From assembly GCF_014218725.1 (NCBI RefSeq), contig NZ_JABBJE010000007.1:1-64000 (forward strand): a stretch of 64,000 bases of DNA. The letters run 5' to 3'. The notes beneath the pieces were generated by a model. The model saw only the letters and a list, made by a program, of their open reading frames with translations, made no database searches and had not been told where the DNA came from. Made by a program: the position numbers and the translations under genes. The stretch is from Brevundimonas huaxiensis (GTDB lineage: Bacteria > Pseudomonadota > Alphaproteobacteria > Caulobacterales > Caulobacteraceae). Positions 8,296 through 17,902 of the stretch are shown here, one piece after another (position 1 is the first letter of the stretch; each line of letters opens with the position of its first letter).

Positions 8296-8302
8296 TGGAA
8301 GA

Positions 8303-8765
8303 AGGACCCCCTTAGCGGGGTGATAGGCGCCTAAAGGGGACCCCTCATTCCGATGGTTTAGGCACGGCGGCTTGGTACAACCGGGCGGTCGAGATCGGGA
8401 TGTTGGTGGTGGAGACAGTGGTGCGGCTTCGCCGTGAGTATGCGGCGGGCAAGCCGATCAAGGCGATCTGTCGGGATTCGAGACTGTCGCGGAAGGTCGT
8501 GCGCAAGGCGATCCGGGCGGAGGAAGGCGCGTTCAGCTATCAGCGGACGACGCAGCCGTTTCCGAAGATCGGGCCGGTGCGTGATCGGCTTGTGCAACTT
8601 CTGACGGAGAACGAGGCGCGGCCCCGGCGGGACCGTTTGCGACTGACGCGGGTCTGGGACCTGTTGGTCCAGGAAGGCTACGACGGCTCCTATGACTCGG
8701 TCCGTCGTTACGCGGCCCGCTGGCGCGAGGAGACCAAGACGGCGCCCGGCGATGGCGGGACTGAC
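8303..8765 (+). mobile_element. istA: IS21-family element remnant with 5' part of istA
   Basis: An ATG at 8400 opens a frame reading RLRREYAAGKPIKAICRDSR, then LSRKVVRKAIRAEE and later RVWDLLVQEGYDGSYDSVRR. This is the N-terminal helix-turn-helix part of the IstA transposase. Homology stops near 8,760, before the catalytic core, and no istB follows. The stretch 8303-8345 contains two similar GGACCCC units typical of a repeated IS21-type end. The frame continues to 9212, but that part overlaps an unrelated sequence and is not istA. Confidence 0.7.
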
Positions 8766-9171
8766 CGCATCCGGCTTGAACTTCAGGACGAGCGGCGCGC
8801 CTTCGTTGTTGACGCCCCGAAATCCCTCGATTTCGAGCTGTTCGAGAAACCAGCCCTATCTGCGCGGGAACAGGCTTCAGCGGCGCTGCGGGTGGTTCGT
8901 CTTGGACCGCTGACGTGGAGGGCGGTGCGTCTTCCGCAAGTGGGTTCGAAGCTTTCGACGCCGCCTTGGTTTCGGCTGCAAGCAGCGCTGCCATCAGGTT
9001 GTCTAGGACCTCCTCGCGCTTCATCGCAGTCTCCGACGGGCCGGAGAGCAAAGGGGTCGCCGCTTCGGCAAGATCGGCGTCGAGTCCAGCGAGATAGGCG
9101 GCGAAGATCGCCAGGTTCGCGTCGAAGGGAGCAGTGTCCTGGAACGCGAGAGTCGGTTTTGTCTTGGCCAT
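8760..9171 (-). pseudogene. Unknown protein, 3' truncated by the IS21 remnant
   Basis: An ATG at 9171 with a GGGGAGA site begins MAKTKPTLAFQDTAPFDANL, followed by a helical, alanine-rich stretch (AAYLAGLDADLAEAATPLL, then KREEVLDNLMAALLAAETKA). After roughly 135 codons the frame enters the antisense of the istA fragment and runs to 8533, which would be a chimera. I do not recognise the family. The good start and helical content suggest a former gene of the island cut by the insertion. Confidence 0.4.
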
Positions 9172-10175
9172 GGTGCAGCTTCTCCCCAAGGCCTTCTATC
9201 GTGACTATCTGAAAGGGCCACCGTTGATTGTGGGCGGCGCTGGCTACAAGCGAACAAGGACCTTTCGTTGCCGTAAAACTCAGTTCGGTCGAGTCCAAGG
9301 GACGCCCGATTGAAAGATGGCGTCGGTCAGACTCGCCCGATCAATTGCCCAGACAATTCCGCATGGGCTATATTGTTTGGCTTCAGATGCTGCCAATGAC
9401 CGCTCATGGCGCATTGTCATTGTGGGTCGAATAATGGCCGTCAATGCGCTCGATAGCTCACTCCAATCCGAGGCCCATGAAACGCCCGCGAAACGTGGGC
9501 AGGCTGCCTGAGTTCCTTGGGTTTTCGCCAAGCTAAAAAACTCTATCTATCTGGTTTAATTGAGAATCGTGGCGTTGACATCGTAGGAGTCACAGCATCA
9601 ATCCCTGTCGCGTCCACCACCTCTTTCATCAACTCGTCTAACGAGCAGCCTTTCCTGCTGTGTGATCGGCCCAGGGGACGCAGATTTGGGCGACGTCTGC
9701 ACACACACATCACCACATTGGTTGTGGAGGGTGAGCGGCTTGATCGGAACATCGGCAGAAGGCGCTGATCTGCGAGTCCTTTCGCCTCACGGCGAAGCGT
9801 AAGAGGTTGAAGGGTGTCGATCGAATGCCCCCCCAACTGTTATGTGATTTCGGAGTCACCCGCTGGCGCGGGCTTCGGCCAAGCCGCCCTCCGTTCGCTT
9901 CGTTCAGCAAGGTTCTCGCCATCCACCGGGGATGCCGGCGGTAGCCATAGTTTCACCGTCAGCTACGGCAGACATTAGGGCCGAAATGACCCCCGAACGG
10001 TTTGACATTGTCTTGCATCCCCCAATGGTGACGGGACCGACCGTGAGCCGGTTTGACCGCCTAACCGATTGATCTAGCCCGGAAGGTCAATCCCTCCGGG
10101 CCTACCAAATCTGTCTGTCGAGACCGCTCAAAAACGGCTCAAGACCGCTTCACGGCAGTATCGCGCAAAACACAC
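9172..10175. other. Stretch without a convincing gene
   Basis: Short open frames occur on both strands, but none shows a good start, a domain or consistent coding character. The best is a minus-strand frame ending at 9543 (DELMKEVVDATGIDAVTPT near its C-terminus), which I could not recognise. Near 10,075-10,113 a stem-like CCCGGAAGG...CCTCCGGG and CCTACCA resemble a degenerate tRNA 3' end, but no full tRNA can be folded. This may be the joint between island and chromosome. Confidence 0.4.
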
Positions 10176-10450
10176 TCACCAGCGGAAGGTGAAACGACCC
10201 AAAGCAGCGCCAAGGGCTGCGACAAGGCTTATGCCCAAGGTGTACCAGACCGCCACAAAGGCGGCCGTATGCTCGGGGCAATGCAGGCCATAGACGGTGG
10301 CGGCCAGCCCTGCGGCCAGAAGACCGGCGGCGGCGCCGGCGGAAGCGGGCTTCACAGGAGCGAATCGTCTCGCGGCGAAGAAGATGAACGGCGCCGCCAC
10401 AGCGCCGAGCGACAGGTTGTTCGTCGGACAGACCCTGGCGCAGCACCCAT
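10176..10450 (-). pseudogene. NrsF/DUF1109-like membrane protein, C-terminal remnant
   Basis: A frame ending at 10176 reads SLGAVAAPFIFFAARRFAPV, then GAAAGLLAAGLAATVYGLHC and FVAVWYTLGISLVAALGAAL. It resembles the last membrane helices of the DUF1109/NrsF anti-sigma factor family, including the characteristic GLHCPE motif. The first four or so helices are missing: upstream of about 10,450 no homologous sequence follows, and the divergent transporter gene begins at 10522. No sigma factor gene is adjacent. Confidence 0.55.
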
Positions 10451-10521
10451 GATCCAGAGGGCTGGCTGCCTTCTAGCATTGAGCCTACGCTGCACGCTGA
10501 TCATGCAAGGGCGCTAGGCGA

Positions 10522-12297
10522 GTGACGTTTCAACAGGGACTGGCCGTTGGCCTTGTCGGGCTGACAATCGGCGCCTTCATCTGGGGTCGGTTTCGTTACG
10601 ACCTGGTCGCGGTCGTCGCATTGGTTGCAGGATTGGCGATCGGCATCATCCCCGCCGAGGCTGCATTTGACGGTTTCAAAAACGACGTCACCGTCATCAT
10701 CGCCTGCGCGCTGATCGTTTCGTCCGCCTTCGCCCGATCGGGGGTAATTGAGCTCGCGATGCGGCGGGTGATGCCGCTGCTAAAGACTGAGCGCTCCCAG
10801 GTCCCGGTTCTGACCGGTGCCGTGACGTTGCTTTCCATGGCGACGAAGAATGTCGGAGCCTTGGCGATCATGATGCCGGTGGCGCTTCAGGTGGCGCGCC
10901 AGACGAAGTCGTCTCCCTCCCGGCTCCTGATGCCGATGGCTTTCGGCGCCATGGCGGGCGGCATGGTCACCCTTGTCGGGACCGCCCCGAACATCATCGT
11001 CGCCGAAGTGCGCCAGGGCATCGTCGGCGAACCCTTCGCCATGTTTGACTACGCACCCGTGGGCCTGGCGCTCACGCTGATCGCCTTGGCGTTTTTGGCG
11101 TTCGGCTATCGCCTGTTGCCCCGCGATCGACAGGGCGCAACGTCCATGAGCGCGGCCTTGGCCGCCAACGCCTATGCCACGGAAGTCAGGGCGCCTGAAG
11201 GCTGGGCTCCGGGGTCTATGACCGTGTCCGCTCTTGCCGCCCTCGGCGACGACGAGGTCAAGATCATGGCGCTGATCCGTTCAGGGAAACGGCGGCTGAG
11301 TCCCAGAGGCAATGTCGTCGTCAAGGCGGGTGACGCGTTGCTGATCGAAGGCGAGCAGCAGGCGCTGGAGGGCTTCGTCAGTCGGGCTCAGATGAATCTC
11401 ATCCGCGATGATCGCCCGGTTCCCATAGCGACCGCATCCGAGGAGATTGCGATCGTGGAGGCGGTCATCGGCCGAAACTCGCCGCTGCAAGGGCAGTCTG
11501 TTCGAAGCTCGGATCTGTACGGCAAGCACGGGATCAATCTGTTGGGCGTGTCGCGAAGCGGCTTTCAACTCACCCAGCATCTGCGGACGGCGAAACTGGC
11601 CCCCGGCGATATCATCCTGCTTCAAGGCGCCGAACAGGCGCTGCCGGTCGCGCTGAGGGCGCTGGATTTACTCCCCCTGGCGGAGCGTCAGGTTCAACTC
11701 GGAAGCGTGCGCAGGCGCTTCATGCCAGCCGTTGTTCTTGCGTGCGCCATGACGCTCGTCGGCCTTGGCCTGCTTCCAGTCGCCGTCGCCTTCTTCGGCG
11801 CCGCCGTCGTCATCGTCGCATTGGGCGGCTTGAAGATGCGTGAGGCCTACGCCGCCCTCGATGGACCCCTGCTCGTTCTGATCGCAGCCCTCATTCCCGT
11901 CTCGGACGCGATACAATCCACGGGAGGGTCCGACCTGATCGCGGGACTGCTTCGCCACGTGTTCACAGGTTTGCCGGGCGTTGTCGCGATTACAGGCGTC
12001 ATGCTCGCCTCAATGGCGGTTACGCCCTTCCTGAACAATGCGGCGACCGTTCTGATCGTCGCCCCGATCGGAGCGACGCTGGCCAAGCAGCTTGGCTACA
12101 ATCCAGACCCGTTCCTGATGGCGGTCGCGGTCGGCGCCGCGTGCGACTTCCTGACGCCCATCGGTCACCAGTGCAACACGCTGGTTATGGGACCTGGCGG
12201 CTATGAGTTTTCTGATTACCCCAGGTTGGGCGCGCCTTTGAGCGCGCTCGTTCTGGTCACGGGGCCCTCGCTCATCTTGCTGTTTTGGCCTCTGTGA
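10522..12297 (+). CDS. SLC13/DASS-type transporter with paired TrkA-C domains
   Basis: A 591-residue inner-membrane carrier. An N-terminal membrane block (about residues 1 to 205) contains TKNVGALAIMMPVAL and VTLVGTAPNIIVAE. Two soluble TrkA-C-type regulatory domains (about 215 to 390, for example VVVKAGDALLIEGEQQ and LAPGDIILLQGAEQ) follow. The C-terminal membrane block holds the repeat signature FLNNAATVLIVAPIG and ACDFLTPIGHQCNTLVMGPG. Family members carry dicarboxylates or sulfate with sodium, but the substrate cannot be read from sequence. It starts at GTG 10522 with a weak ribosome binding site. It is the first intact chromosomal-type gene after the island. Confidence 0.88.
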   Translation: MTFQQGLAVGLVGLTIGAFIWGRFRYDLVAVVALVAGLAIGIIPAEAAFDGFKNDVTVIIACALIVSSAFARSGVIELAMRRVMPLLKTERSQVPVLTGAVTLLSMATKNVGALAIMMPVALQVARQTKSSPSRLLMPMAFGAMAGGMVTLVGTAPNIIVAEVRQGIVGEPFAMFDYAPVGLALTLIALAFLAFGYRLLPRDRQGATSMSAALAANAYATEVRAPEGWAPGSMTVSALAALGDDEVKIMALIRSGKRRLSPRGNVVVKAGDALLIEGEQQALEGFVSRAQMNLIRDDRPVPIATASEEIAIVEAVIGRNSPLQGQSVRSSDLYGKHGINLLGVSRSGFQLTQHLRTAKLAPGDIILLQGAEQALPVALRALDLLPLAERQVQLGSVRRRFMPAVVLACAMTLVGLGLLPVAVAFFGAAVVIVALGGLKMREAYAALDGPLLVLIAALIPVSDAIQSTGGSDLIAGLLRHVFTGLPGVVAITGVMLASMAVTPFLNNAATVLIVAPIGATLAKQLGYNPDPFLMAVAVGAACDFLTPIGHQCNTLVMGPGGYEFSDYPRLGAPLSALVLVTGPSLILLFWPL

Positions 12298-12383
12298 TTG
12301 GCTCGAGGTCAGAAGATAGCGTTGGAACAGACAGGTCAGGATCACCGTTTCCGGCTGTTCGCCGGCTCGACATCCCGAGCCGC

Positions 12384-12896
12384 TTATGAGGGCCTGACAG
12401 CCTCATGGTGCGGCTTCGAAGAGGCCGAAGTGTCGCGCGGCTGCATCAAAACGGCCAAGCGTTCGATAGCTTGAGCCATTGCCAGTCGCTCGCCGTGTGG
12501 AAGTTCCGCCAAGGCGGCAAGGAAGCCGTCGCCGAGCAGGCCCGGGGACGTATTCAACGCCTGCCGCCCCGCGTCAGTCAAACGCACATGGACGACGCGG
12601 CGATCGACGGTCGAGCGATAGCGGGCGGCCATGCCCTTGGCTTCGAGCTTGTCCAGTACGGCGACGACGGTCGGCGCCGACATGGAAACGTCCCGCGATA
12701 TGGCGCTGGTGCTGACTTCACCCAATGCGCGGACGGATTGCAGCACGAGGAGTTGCGGCAGCGTCAGCCCGGTCAGTCGTGAAATTTCTCGAGACCGAAC
12801 ATCAATCGCCTGGGCGATGCGTCGGACCGACCGGACGAGGGATGCGGTGGCGTCAACCGCCACGTCAGGGCCTGGCTCATGGGAAATATCGGCCAT
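12384..12896 (-). CDS. MarR-family regulator beside the NAGGN operon
   Basis: A 170-residue winged-helix regulator. The core reads LTLPQLLVLQSVRALGEVST, then ISRDVSMSAPTVVAVLDKLE and the wing DRRVVHVRLTDAGRQAL. Starts at 12947 and 12920 are also in frame. I prefer 12896 because a divergent promoter for asnO must fit between the genes; the preferred start leaves 65 bases. MarR genes commonly accompany asnO-ngg operons, so osmotic control of the divergent genes is likely but inferred. Confidence 0.85.
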   Translation of the reverse strand: MADISHEPGPDVAVDATASLVRSVRRIAQAIDVRSREISRLTGLTLPQLLVLQSVRALGEVSTSAISRDVSMSAPTVVAVLDKLEAKGMAARYRSTVDRRVVHVRLTDAGRQALNTSPGLLGDGFLAALAELPHGERLAMAQAIERLAVLMQPRDTSASSKPHHEAVRPS

Positions 12897-12961
12897 TCGG
12901 GTTGAACTCTTTCGTGTCCTAACCATTTGTACCCGCTGCTTCCACAATTCAAGGAGGATCC

Positions 12962-14737
12962 ATGTGCGGTCTTAGCGGCGAGATCAATTTCGACGGACGA
13001 CCGGCCGATGCCGACGCCGTTCAACGCATGACCGATGCGCTCTCGCCCCGTGGACCGGATGGCTTGGGCATTGTTGTGCGCGGCCCGGTGGGGCTGGGTC
13101 ACCGACGCCTGAAGATCATCGACCTGTCGGAGAAGGCGCAGCAGCCGATGGTGGACGCCGACCTGGGCGTGACCCTGGCGTTCAACGGCTGCATCTACAA
13201 CTATCCCGAACTGCGCGAAGAACTGCAGGGGATGGGTTTCCGCTTCTTCTCGCACGGCGACACCGAGGTCATCATCAAGGCCTGGAAGGCGTGGGGCGAA
13301 GCCTGCGTCGAGCGGTTCAAGGGCATGTTCGCCTTCGTGCTGCATGAGCGCGACACCGGCCGCACCGTGATCGCCCGCGACCGCTTCGGCATCAAGCCGC
13401 TGTATCTGGCCGAACACGGCAAGCGTCTGCGGTTTGCCTCAACCCTGCCGGCCCTGCTGGCGGCGGGCGATATCGACAAGACCATCGATCCCGTCGGCCT
13501 TCACCACTACATGACCTTCCACGCGGTCGTGCCGCCGCCGCACACCATCCTGAAGGGTGTCAAGAAGTTCCCGCCGGCGACCATACGCGTGATCGAGGCG
13601 GATGGACGGGCCAAGGACCGCCTCTACTGGCAGCCCGACATGACCCGCCATCCCGAGGATGCGGCCCTGACGGCCGAGGATTGGCGCGACCGGGTCCTCG
13701 ACGGTGTGCGCGAAGCGGTGAAGCGCCGCATGGTCGCCGACGTGCCGGTGGGCGTGCTGTTGTCAGGCGGGGTGGATTCCAGCCTGATTGTCGGTCTGCT
13801 GGCCGAACTGGGTCAGAAGGGCCTGATGACCTTCTCGGTCGGTTTCGAAGAGGCCAATGGCGAGAAGGGCGACGAGTTCGTCTATTCCGATCTGATCGCC
13901 AAACATCACGGGACCAAGCATCACCAGATCTTCGTGCCGCACCAGCGGCTGATGGAGGCCCTGCCGGGCGCCATCGGCGCCATGTCGGAACCGATGGTCT
14001 CCTACGACAATGTCGGCTTCTACCTGCTGAGCCAGGAAGTTTCCAAACACATCAAGGTGGTGCAGTCGGGACAGGGCGCGGACGAGGTGTTCGCCGGTTA
14101 TCACTGGTATCCGCCGATGCTGGGCGCGACCGATCCGGTCGGAACCTACGCCAAGGCCTTCTTCGACCGCAGTCACGACACGCTGAAGACCCAGTTGAAC
14201 GGCGCCTATATGGCCGACACCGACGTCAGCCGCGCTTTGGTCGAGGCCCATTTTGCGCGAGGCCGCGCAGCGACGCCGGTCGACCAGGCCCTGCGTCTGG
14301 ACAGCCAGGTGATGCTGGTCGACGACCCGGTGAAGCGGGTCGACAACATGACCATGGCCTGGGGCCTGGAGGCGCGCGTGCCCTTCCTCGACCACGAACT
14401 GGTCGAACTGGCGGGCCGCATCCCGCCCGAGCACAAGCTGGCGCAAGGCGGCAAGGGCGTGCTGAAAGAGGCGGCGCGTCTGGTGATCCCCTCCGAGGTC
14501 ATTGACCGCAAGAAGGGCTATTTCCCCGTGCCCGCGCTGAAATACATCCTGGGTCCATATCTGGAGATGGTGCGCGAGGCCCTGACCAATCAGGCGGCGC
14601 GCGACCGCGGCCTGTTCGACTGGGGCTATCTGGACACCCTGTTCGCCAATCCCACCGAGCACATCACACCCCTTCGCGGCTCCGAACTCTGGCAGGTCGC
14701 CGTCCTGGAAATGTGGATGCAGCAGCATGGCGTCTGA
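12962..14737 (+). CDS. asnO: N-acetylglutaminylglutamine amidotransferase
   Basis: A 591-residue asparagine synthetase B relative that amidates N-acetylglutaminylglutamine to the osmoprotectant NAGGN. The N-terminal class II glutaminase domain starts MCGLSGEINFDG, with Cys2 as the nucleophile after Met removal. The synthetase domain carries the PP-loop VGVLLSGGVDSSLI at about residues 262 to 275. An ideal AAGGAGG lies four bases before the ATG. It overlaps ngg by 11 bases. Assignment to the NAGGN branch, not ordinary AsnB, rests on the ngg and M42 peptidase neighbours. Confidence 0.92.
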   Translation: MCGLSGEINFDGRPADADAVQRMTDALSPRGPDGLGIVVRGPVGLGHRRLKIIDLSEKAQQPMVDADLGVTLAFNGCIYNYPELREELQGMGFRFFSHGDTEVIIKAWKAWGEACVERFKGMFAFVLHERDTGRTVIARDRFGIKPLYLAEHGKRLRFASTLPALLAAGDIDKTIDPVGLHHYMTFHAVVPPPHTILKGVKKFPPATIRVIEADGRAKDRLYWQPDMTRHPEDAALTAEDWRDRVLDGVREAVKRRMVADVPVGVLLSGGVDSSLIVGLLAELGQKGLMTFSVGFEEANGEKGDEFVYSDLIAKHHGTKHHQIFVPHQRLMEALPGAIGAMSEPMVSYDNVGFYLLSQEVSKHIKVVQSGQGADEVFAGYHWYPPMLGATDPVGTYAKAFFDRSHDTLKTQLNGAYMADTDVSRALVEAHFARGRAATPVDQALRLDSQVMLVDDPVKRVDNMTMAWGLEARVPFLDHELVELAGRIPPEHKLAQGGKGVLKEAARLVIPSEVIDRKKGYFPVPALKYILGPYLEMVREALTNQAARDRGLFDWGYLDTLFANPTEHITPLRGSELWQVAVLEMWMQQHGV

Positions 14738-16496
14738 TATCCGCCCCAAGCGATCAAAGGCGCATCGGCTGAAACGTCTGCGGCACGAGGGCCTGAAGCC
14801 CCCGGTGCAGTCGGGCGACGGACCGACCCCGGATGCCGTGCTGGACTGCGGCTGGGGCCGACTGTTGTTCGCCCAGACCTTCGAGACGGCCGAGCCATTG
14901 GTCGAGGCCCTGCGCGCCGAAGGGCCGGACCGGCGCGACATCGCCTTCTACGTTCGCAATCCGCACGTCCTGCTAGCCTCGGCGCCGCAGGAGTTGTTCC
15001 TGGATCCGTCGCACACCTATCGGCTAGAGTTGGCGACCTATCGCAACAGCCGACGCCAGCCCCGAGGCTTCACCGTGCGTCGTCTGACGTCGGAAACGGA
15101 TGCGCAGGCGGTCAACGACATCTACGCCAAGCGCAAGATGGTGCCGGTTCCGCCAGACTTCTTCTGGTCGCATCGGGACGACCGGACCCTGACCTATTTC
15201 GTCGCCGAGGACACTGTGACGGGGGCTGTGATCGGCACCGTGACGGGCGTCAACCACGCCCGCGCCTTTCAGGATCCGGAATGCGGGGCTTCGCTATGGT
15301 GCCTGGCGGTCGATCCCCAGGCGACCCAACCGGGCGTCGGCGAAGCCCTGGTTCGGCGTCTGGCCGAGCACTTCAAAACCCAAGGTCTGGCGCACATGGA
15401 CCTGTCGGTCATGCACGACAACGAACAGGCCATCGCCCTGTACGAAAAGCTGGGTTTCCGTCGCGTCTCCTTCTTCGGGGTCAAACGCAAGAACCCGATC
15501 AACGAGGCCCTATTCGTCGGCCCGACCGACGACCACGACCTGAACCCCTATGCCCGGATCATCGTCGACGAGGCGCGTCGGCGCGGCATCCATACCGAGA
15601 TCATCGACGGTGAGGGCGGGCTGTTTCGCCTGAACTGGGGCGGCCGCTCGGTCCGATGTCGCGAAAGTCTGTCGGAGTTGACCTCTGCCGTCGCGCTCAG
15701 CATCTGCGACGACAAGCGGATGACGCGACGCATCGTCGAGGCGGCCGGCGTGCGCGTTCCCGAGAGGATCGATCCCGAAAGCCCGTCGGCCATCGATGCA
15801 GCGCTGAGCAAGTTCGGCGCCCTGGTCGTCAAACCGGCGCGCGGCGAACAGGGGCAAGGCGTCGCGGTCGGCCTGACGACGATGAGCGAGGTCCAGACGG
15901 CTCTGGTTCGGGCGCGCCGCATCTGTTCCGAGGTTCTGGTCGAGGAACAGGTTCAGGGCGAGGACCTTCGGCTGGTGGTGATCGACTACAAGGTCGTCGC
16001 CTGCGCCCTGCGTCGTCCGCCGCGCGTCTTCGGCGACGGCCGCTCGACCTTGCGCGCCCTCGTCGAACACCAAAGTCGTCGTCGCGCCGCCGCCACCGGT
16101 GGGGAATCCACCATCCCGATCGACGCCGAGACCGAACGCACCCTGGCCGAGGCCGGCTATCGTCTCGACGACGTGGCGGCGGAAGGGGCCGAGATCTTGG
16201 TGCGCAAGGCGGCCAACCTGCACCTGGGCGGCACCATCCATGATGTGACGGATGAGGTGCATCCCGCCCTGATCCGCGCCGCCGTCGCCGCCGCGCGCGC
16301 CATCGACATTCCGGTCACCGGCATCGATCTGATGGTGAAGTCGCCGCGCGAACCCGACTACGCCTTCATCGAAGCCAATGAGCGCCCCGGCCTGGCCAAC
16401 CACGAACCCCAACCGACTGCCGAGCGTTTCGTGGATCTGCTCTTTCCACTGTCCGCACCGGCCGCTGCGCGGACATTTTCGCGACCCGAAGCCTGA
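14727..16496 (+). CDS. ngg: N-acetylglutaminylglutamine synthetase
   Basis: A 589-residue two-domain enzyme that makes N-acetylglutaminylglutamine from glutamine. A GNAT acetyltransferase domain lies at about residues 105 to 255 (SLWCLAVDPQATQPGVGEAL, then MHDNEQAIALYEKLGFRRVS). It is fused to a C-terminal ATP-grasp domain at about 290 to 580 (GALVVKPARGEQGQGVAVGL, and VTGIDLMVKSPREPDYAFIE with NERPG). This fusion is diagnostic for Ngg. Translation is coupled to asnO through an overlap. Confidence 0.93.
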   Translation: MASDIRPKRSKAHRLKRLRHEGLKPPVQSGDGPTPDAVLDCGWGRLLFAQTFETAEPLVEALRAEGPDRRDIAFYVRNPHVLLASAPQELFLDPSHTYRLELATYRNSRRQPRGFTVRRLTSETDAQAVNDIYAKRKMVPVPPDFFWSHRDDRTLTYFVAEDTVTGAVIGTVTGVNHARAFQDPECGASLWCLAVDPQATQPGVGEALVRRLAEHFKTQGLAHMDLSVMHDNEQAIALYEKLGFRRVSFFGVKRKNPINEALFVGPTDDHDLNPYARIIVDEARRRGIHTEIIDGEGGLFRLNWGGRSVRCRESLSELTSAVALSICDDKRMTRRIVEAAGVRVPERIDPESPSAIDAALSKFGALVVKPARGEQGQGVAVGLTTMSEVQTALVRARRICSEVLVEEQVQGEDLRLVVIDYKVVACALRRPPRVFGDGRSTLRALVEHQSRRRAAATGGESTIPIDAETERTLAEAGYRLDDVAAEGAEILVRKAANLHLGGTIHDVTDEVHPALIRAAVAAARAIDIPVTGIDLMVKSPREPDYAFIEANERPGLANHEPQPTAERFVDLLFPLSAPAAARTFSRPEA

Positions 16497-16506
16497 AGGA
16501 GGCCCC

Positions 16507-17631
16507 TTGGCCCGCCCCGCGATAGACCTCGACTACCTGAAGGCCCGCTTGGCCGACCTGCTGAACACCCCCAGCCCGACCGGCTATACGGACGAGGCCG
16601 TCTGGCACTTGTGCCGAGAACTCGAGCGGCTGGGCCTCGACTATGAGATGACCCGCCGCGGCGCCCTTCGCGCACGCCTGCCGGGCCGGACGCCAAAACC
16701 GGCGCGCGCCATCGTCGCCCACGTCGACACCCTGGGCGCGCAGGTCAAACAGGTGAAGGCGAACGGCCGACTGGAACTGGTCGCGATCGGTCACTGGTCG
16801 TCGCGTTTCGCCGAGGGCGCGCGGGCGACGATCTTCTCCGAGGGCGGCGCCTATCGCGGCACCATCCTGCCGTTGAAGGCGTCGGGCCATACTTTCAACG
16901 AAGAGGTCGACACCCAGCCGGTGAACTGGGCCCAGGTCGAACTGCGCATCGACGCCGTGACCCACGGCCGCGAAGACACCCTGGCCCTGGGCGTGGATGT
17001 CGGCGACATCGTCGCCATCGATCCGCAGCCCGAGTTCATCGATACCGGCTTCGTCGTCTCGCGCCATCTGGACGACAAGGCGGGCGTCGCCACCCTTTTG
17101 GCCGCGCTGGAATGCATGATCCGCGAAGATCGCACGCCGACGGTCGATACCTGGTGGCTGTTCACGATCGCCGAGGAGGTCGGGCTGGGCGCCTCGTCCG
17201 TGCTGATCCCGGATGTCGCCGCCATGGTGACGGTCGACAACGGCACGACCGCACCTGGCCAGAACTCGTCGGAGTTCGGCGTCACCATCGCCATGGCCGA
17301 CCAGACCGGCCCCTTCGACTGGCACCTGTCACGCAAATTGGTTCAACTGGCCCGCGACCACGACATCCCGCACCAGAAGGACGTCTTCCGATACTATCGC
17401 TCGGACTCGGCTTCGGCTCTGGAAGCCGGCGCCGACATCCGGACCGCCCTGGTCACCTTCGGCATCGACGCCAGCCACGGCTATGAACGCATTCACGAAA
17501 GCGCGCTGGAAGACCTGTCGCGCCTGCTGATCGCCTATGCCGAAAGCGACGTCGAAATCAGCCGTGACGCCAAGTCCTTGAGCGGGACAAAGGGCTTCAC
17601 CCACCAGCCTGTCGGCGACGAGGTGGGTTAG
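16507..17631 (+). CDS. M42-family peptidase of the NAGGN system
   Basis: A 374-residue metallopeptidase of the M42 clan, usually the third gene of NAGGN operons. Metal and catalytic positions are visible: AIVAHVDTLG (His and Asp), RHLDDKAGVA (bridging Asp), FTIAEEVGLG (catalytic and ligand Glu), VTVDNGT, and a late GIDASHGYERIHESA histidine. The start is TTG 16507, placed four bases after an AAGGAGG that overlaps the end of ngg; longer frames upstream lie inside ngg. It probably hydrolyses or trims NAGGN or a precursor, but the exact substrate is not established. Confidence 0.88.
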   Translation: MARPAIDLDYLKARLADLLNTPSPTGYTDEAVWHLCRELERLGLDYEMTRRGALRARLPGRTPKPARAIVAHVDTLGAQVKQVKANGRLELVAIGHWSSRFAEGARATIFSEGGAYRGTILPLKASGHTFNEEVDTQPVNWAQVELRIDAVTHGREDTLALGVDVGDIVAIDPQPEFIDTGFVVSRHLDDKAGVATLLAALECMIREDRTPTVDTWWLFTIAEEVGLGASSVLIPDVAAMVTVDNGTTAPGQNSSEFGVTIAMADQTGPFDWHLSRKLVQLARDHDIPHQKDVFRYYRSDSASALEAGADIRTALVTFGIDASHGYERIHESALEDLSRLLIAYAESDVEISRDAKSLSGTKGFTHQPVGDEVG

Positions 17632-17902
17632 CGCGTAGGGGATCGCATTCGCCTAGCCGCCTAAACTCAGCCAATGCATGTCAGACTGAGGCAGCCTTCG
17701 AGTCGTTCCCTCTCTTGGCGCCGCGCCGCACTACAGCCGACCCAGATCCAAAACCGGTTGAGGCATTGTCCGGTGATCAGCGGAGTTTTGGTCGCAGAAA
17801 GTCTGTGCAAATTCGTTCAGCGCTCGATCCGGTTTCAAGTGGTCCCGAAACCCATATCGAGGCACGCCTTGACAGATCAGTCGGTCGTGAACGTGATGGC
17901 CT

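Noticed and set aside
9517..9922. Several short frames on both strands
   Set aside because: No ribosome sites, domains or consistent codon pattern; left as a gene-free stretch.
10075..10113. Possible tRNA 3' end (CCTACCA preceded by a stem)
   Set aside because: The T-loop is defective and no acceptor, D or anticodon arms can be found upstream, so no tRNA is annotated; kept only as a boundary hint.
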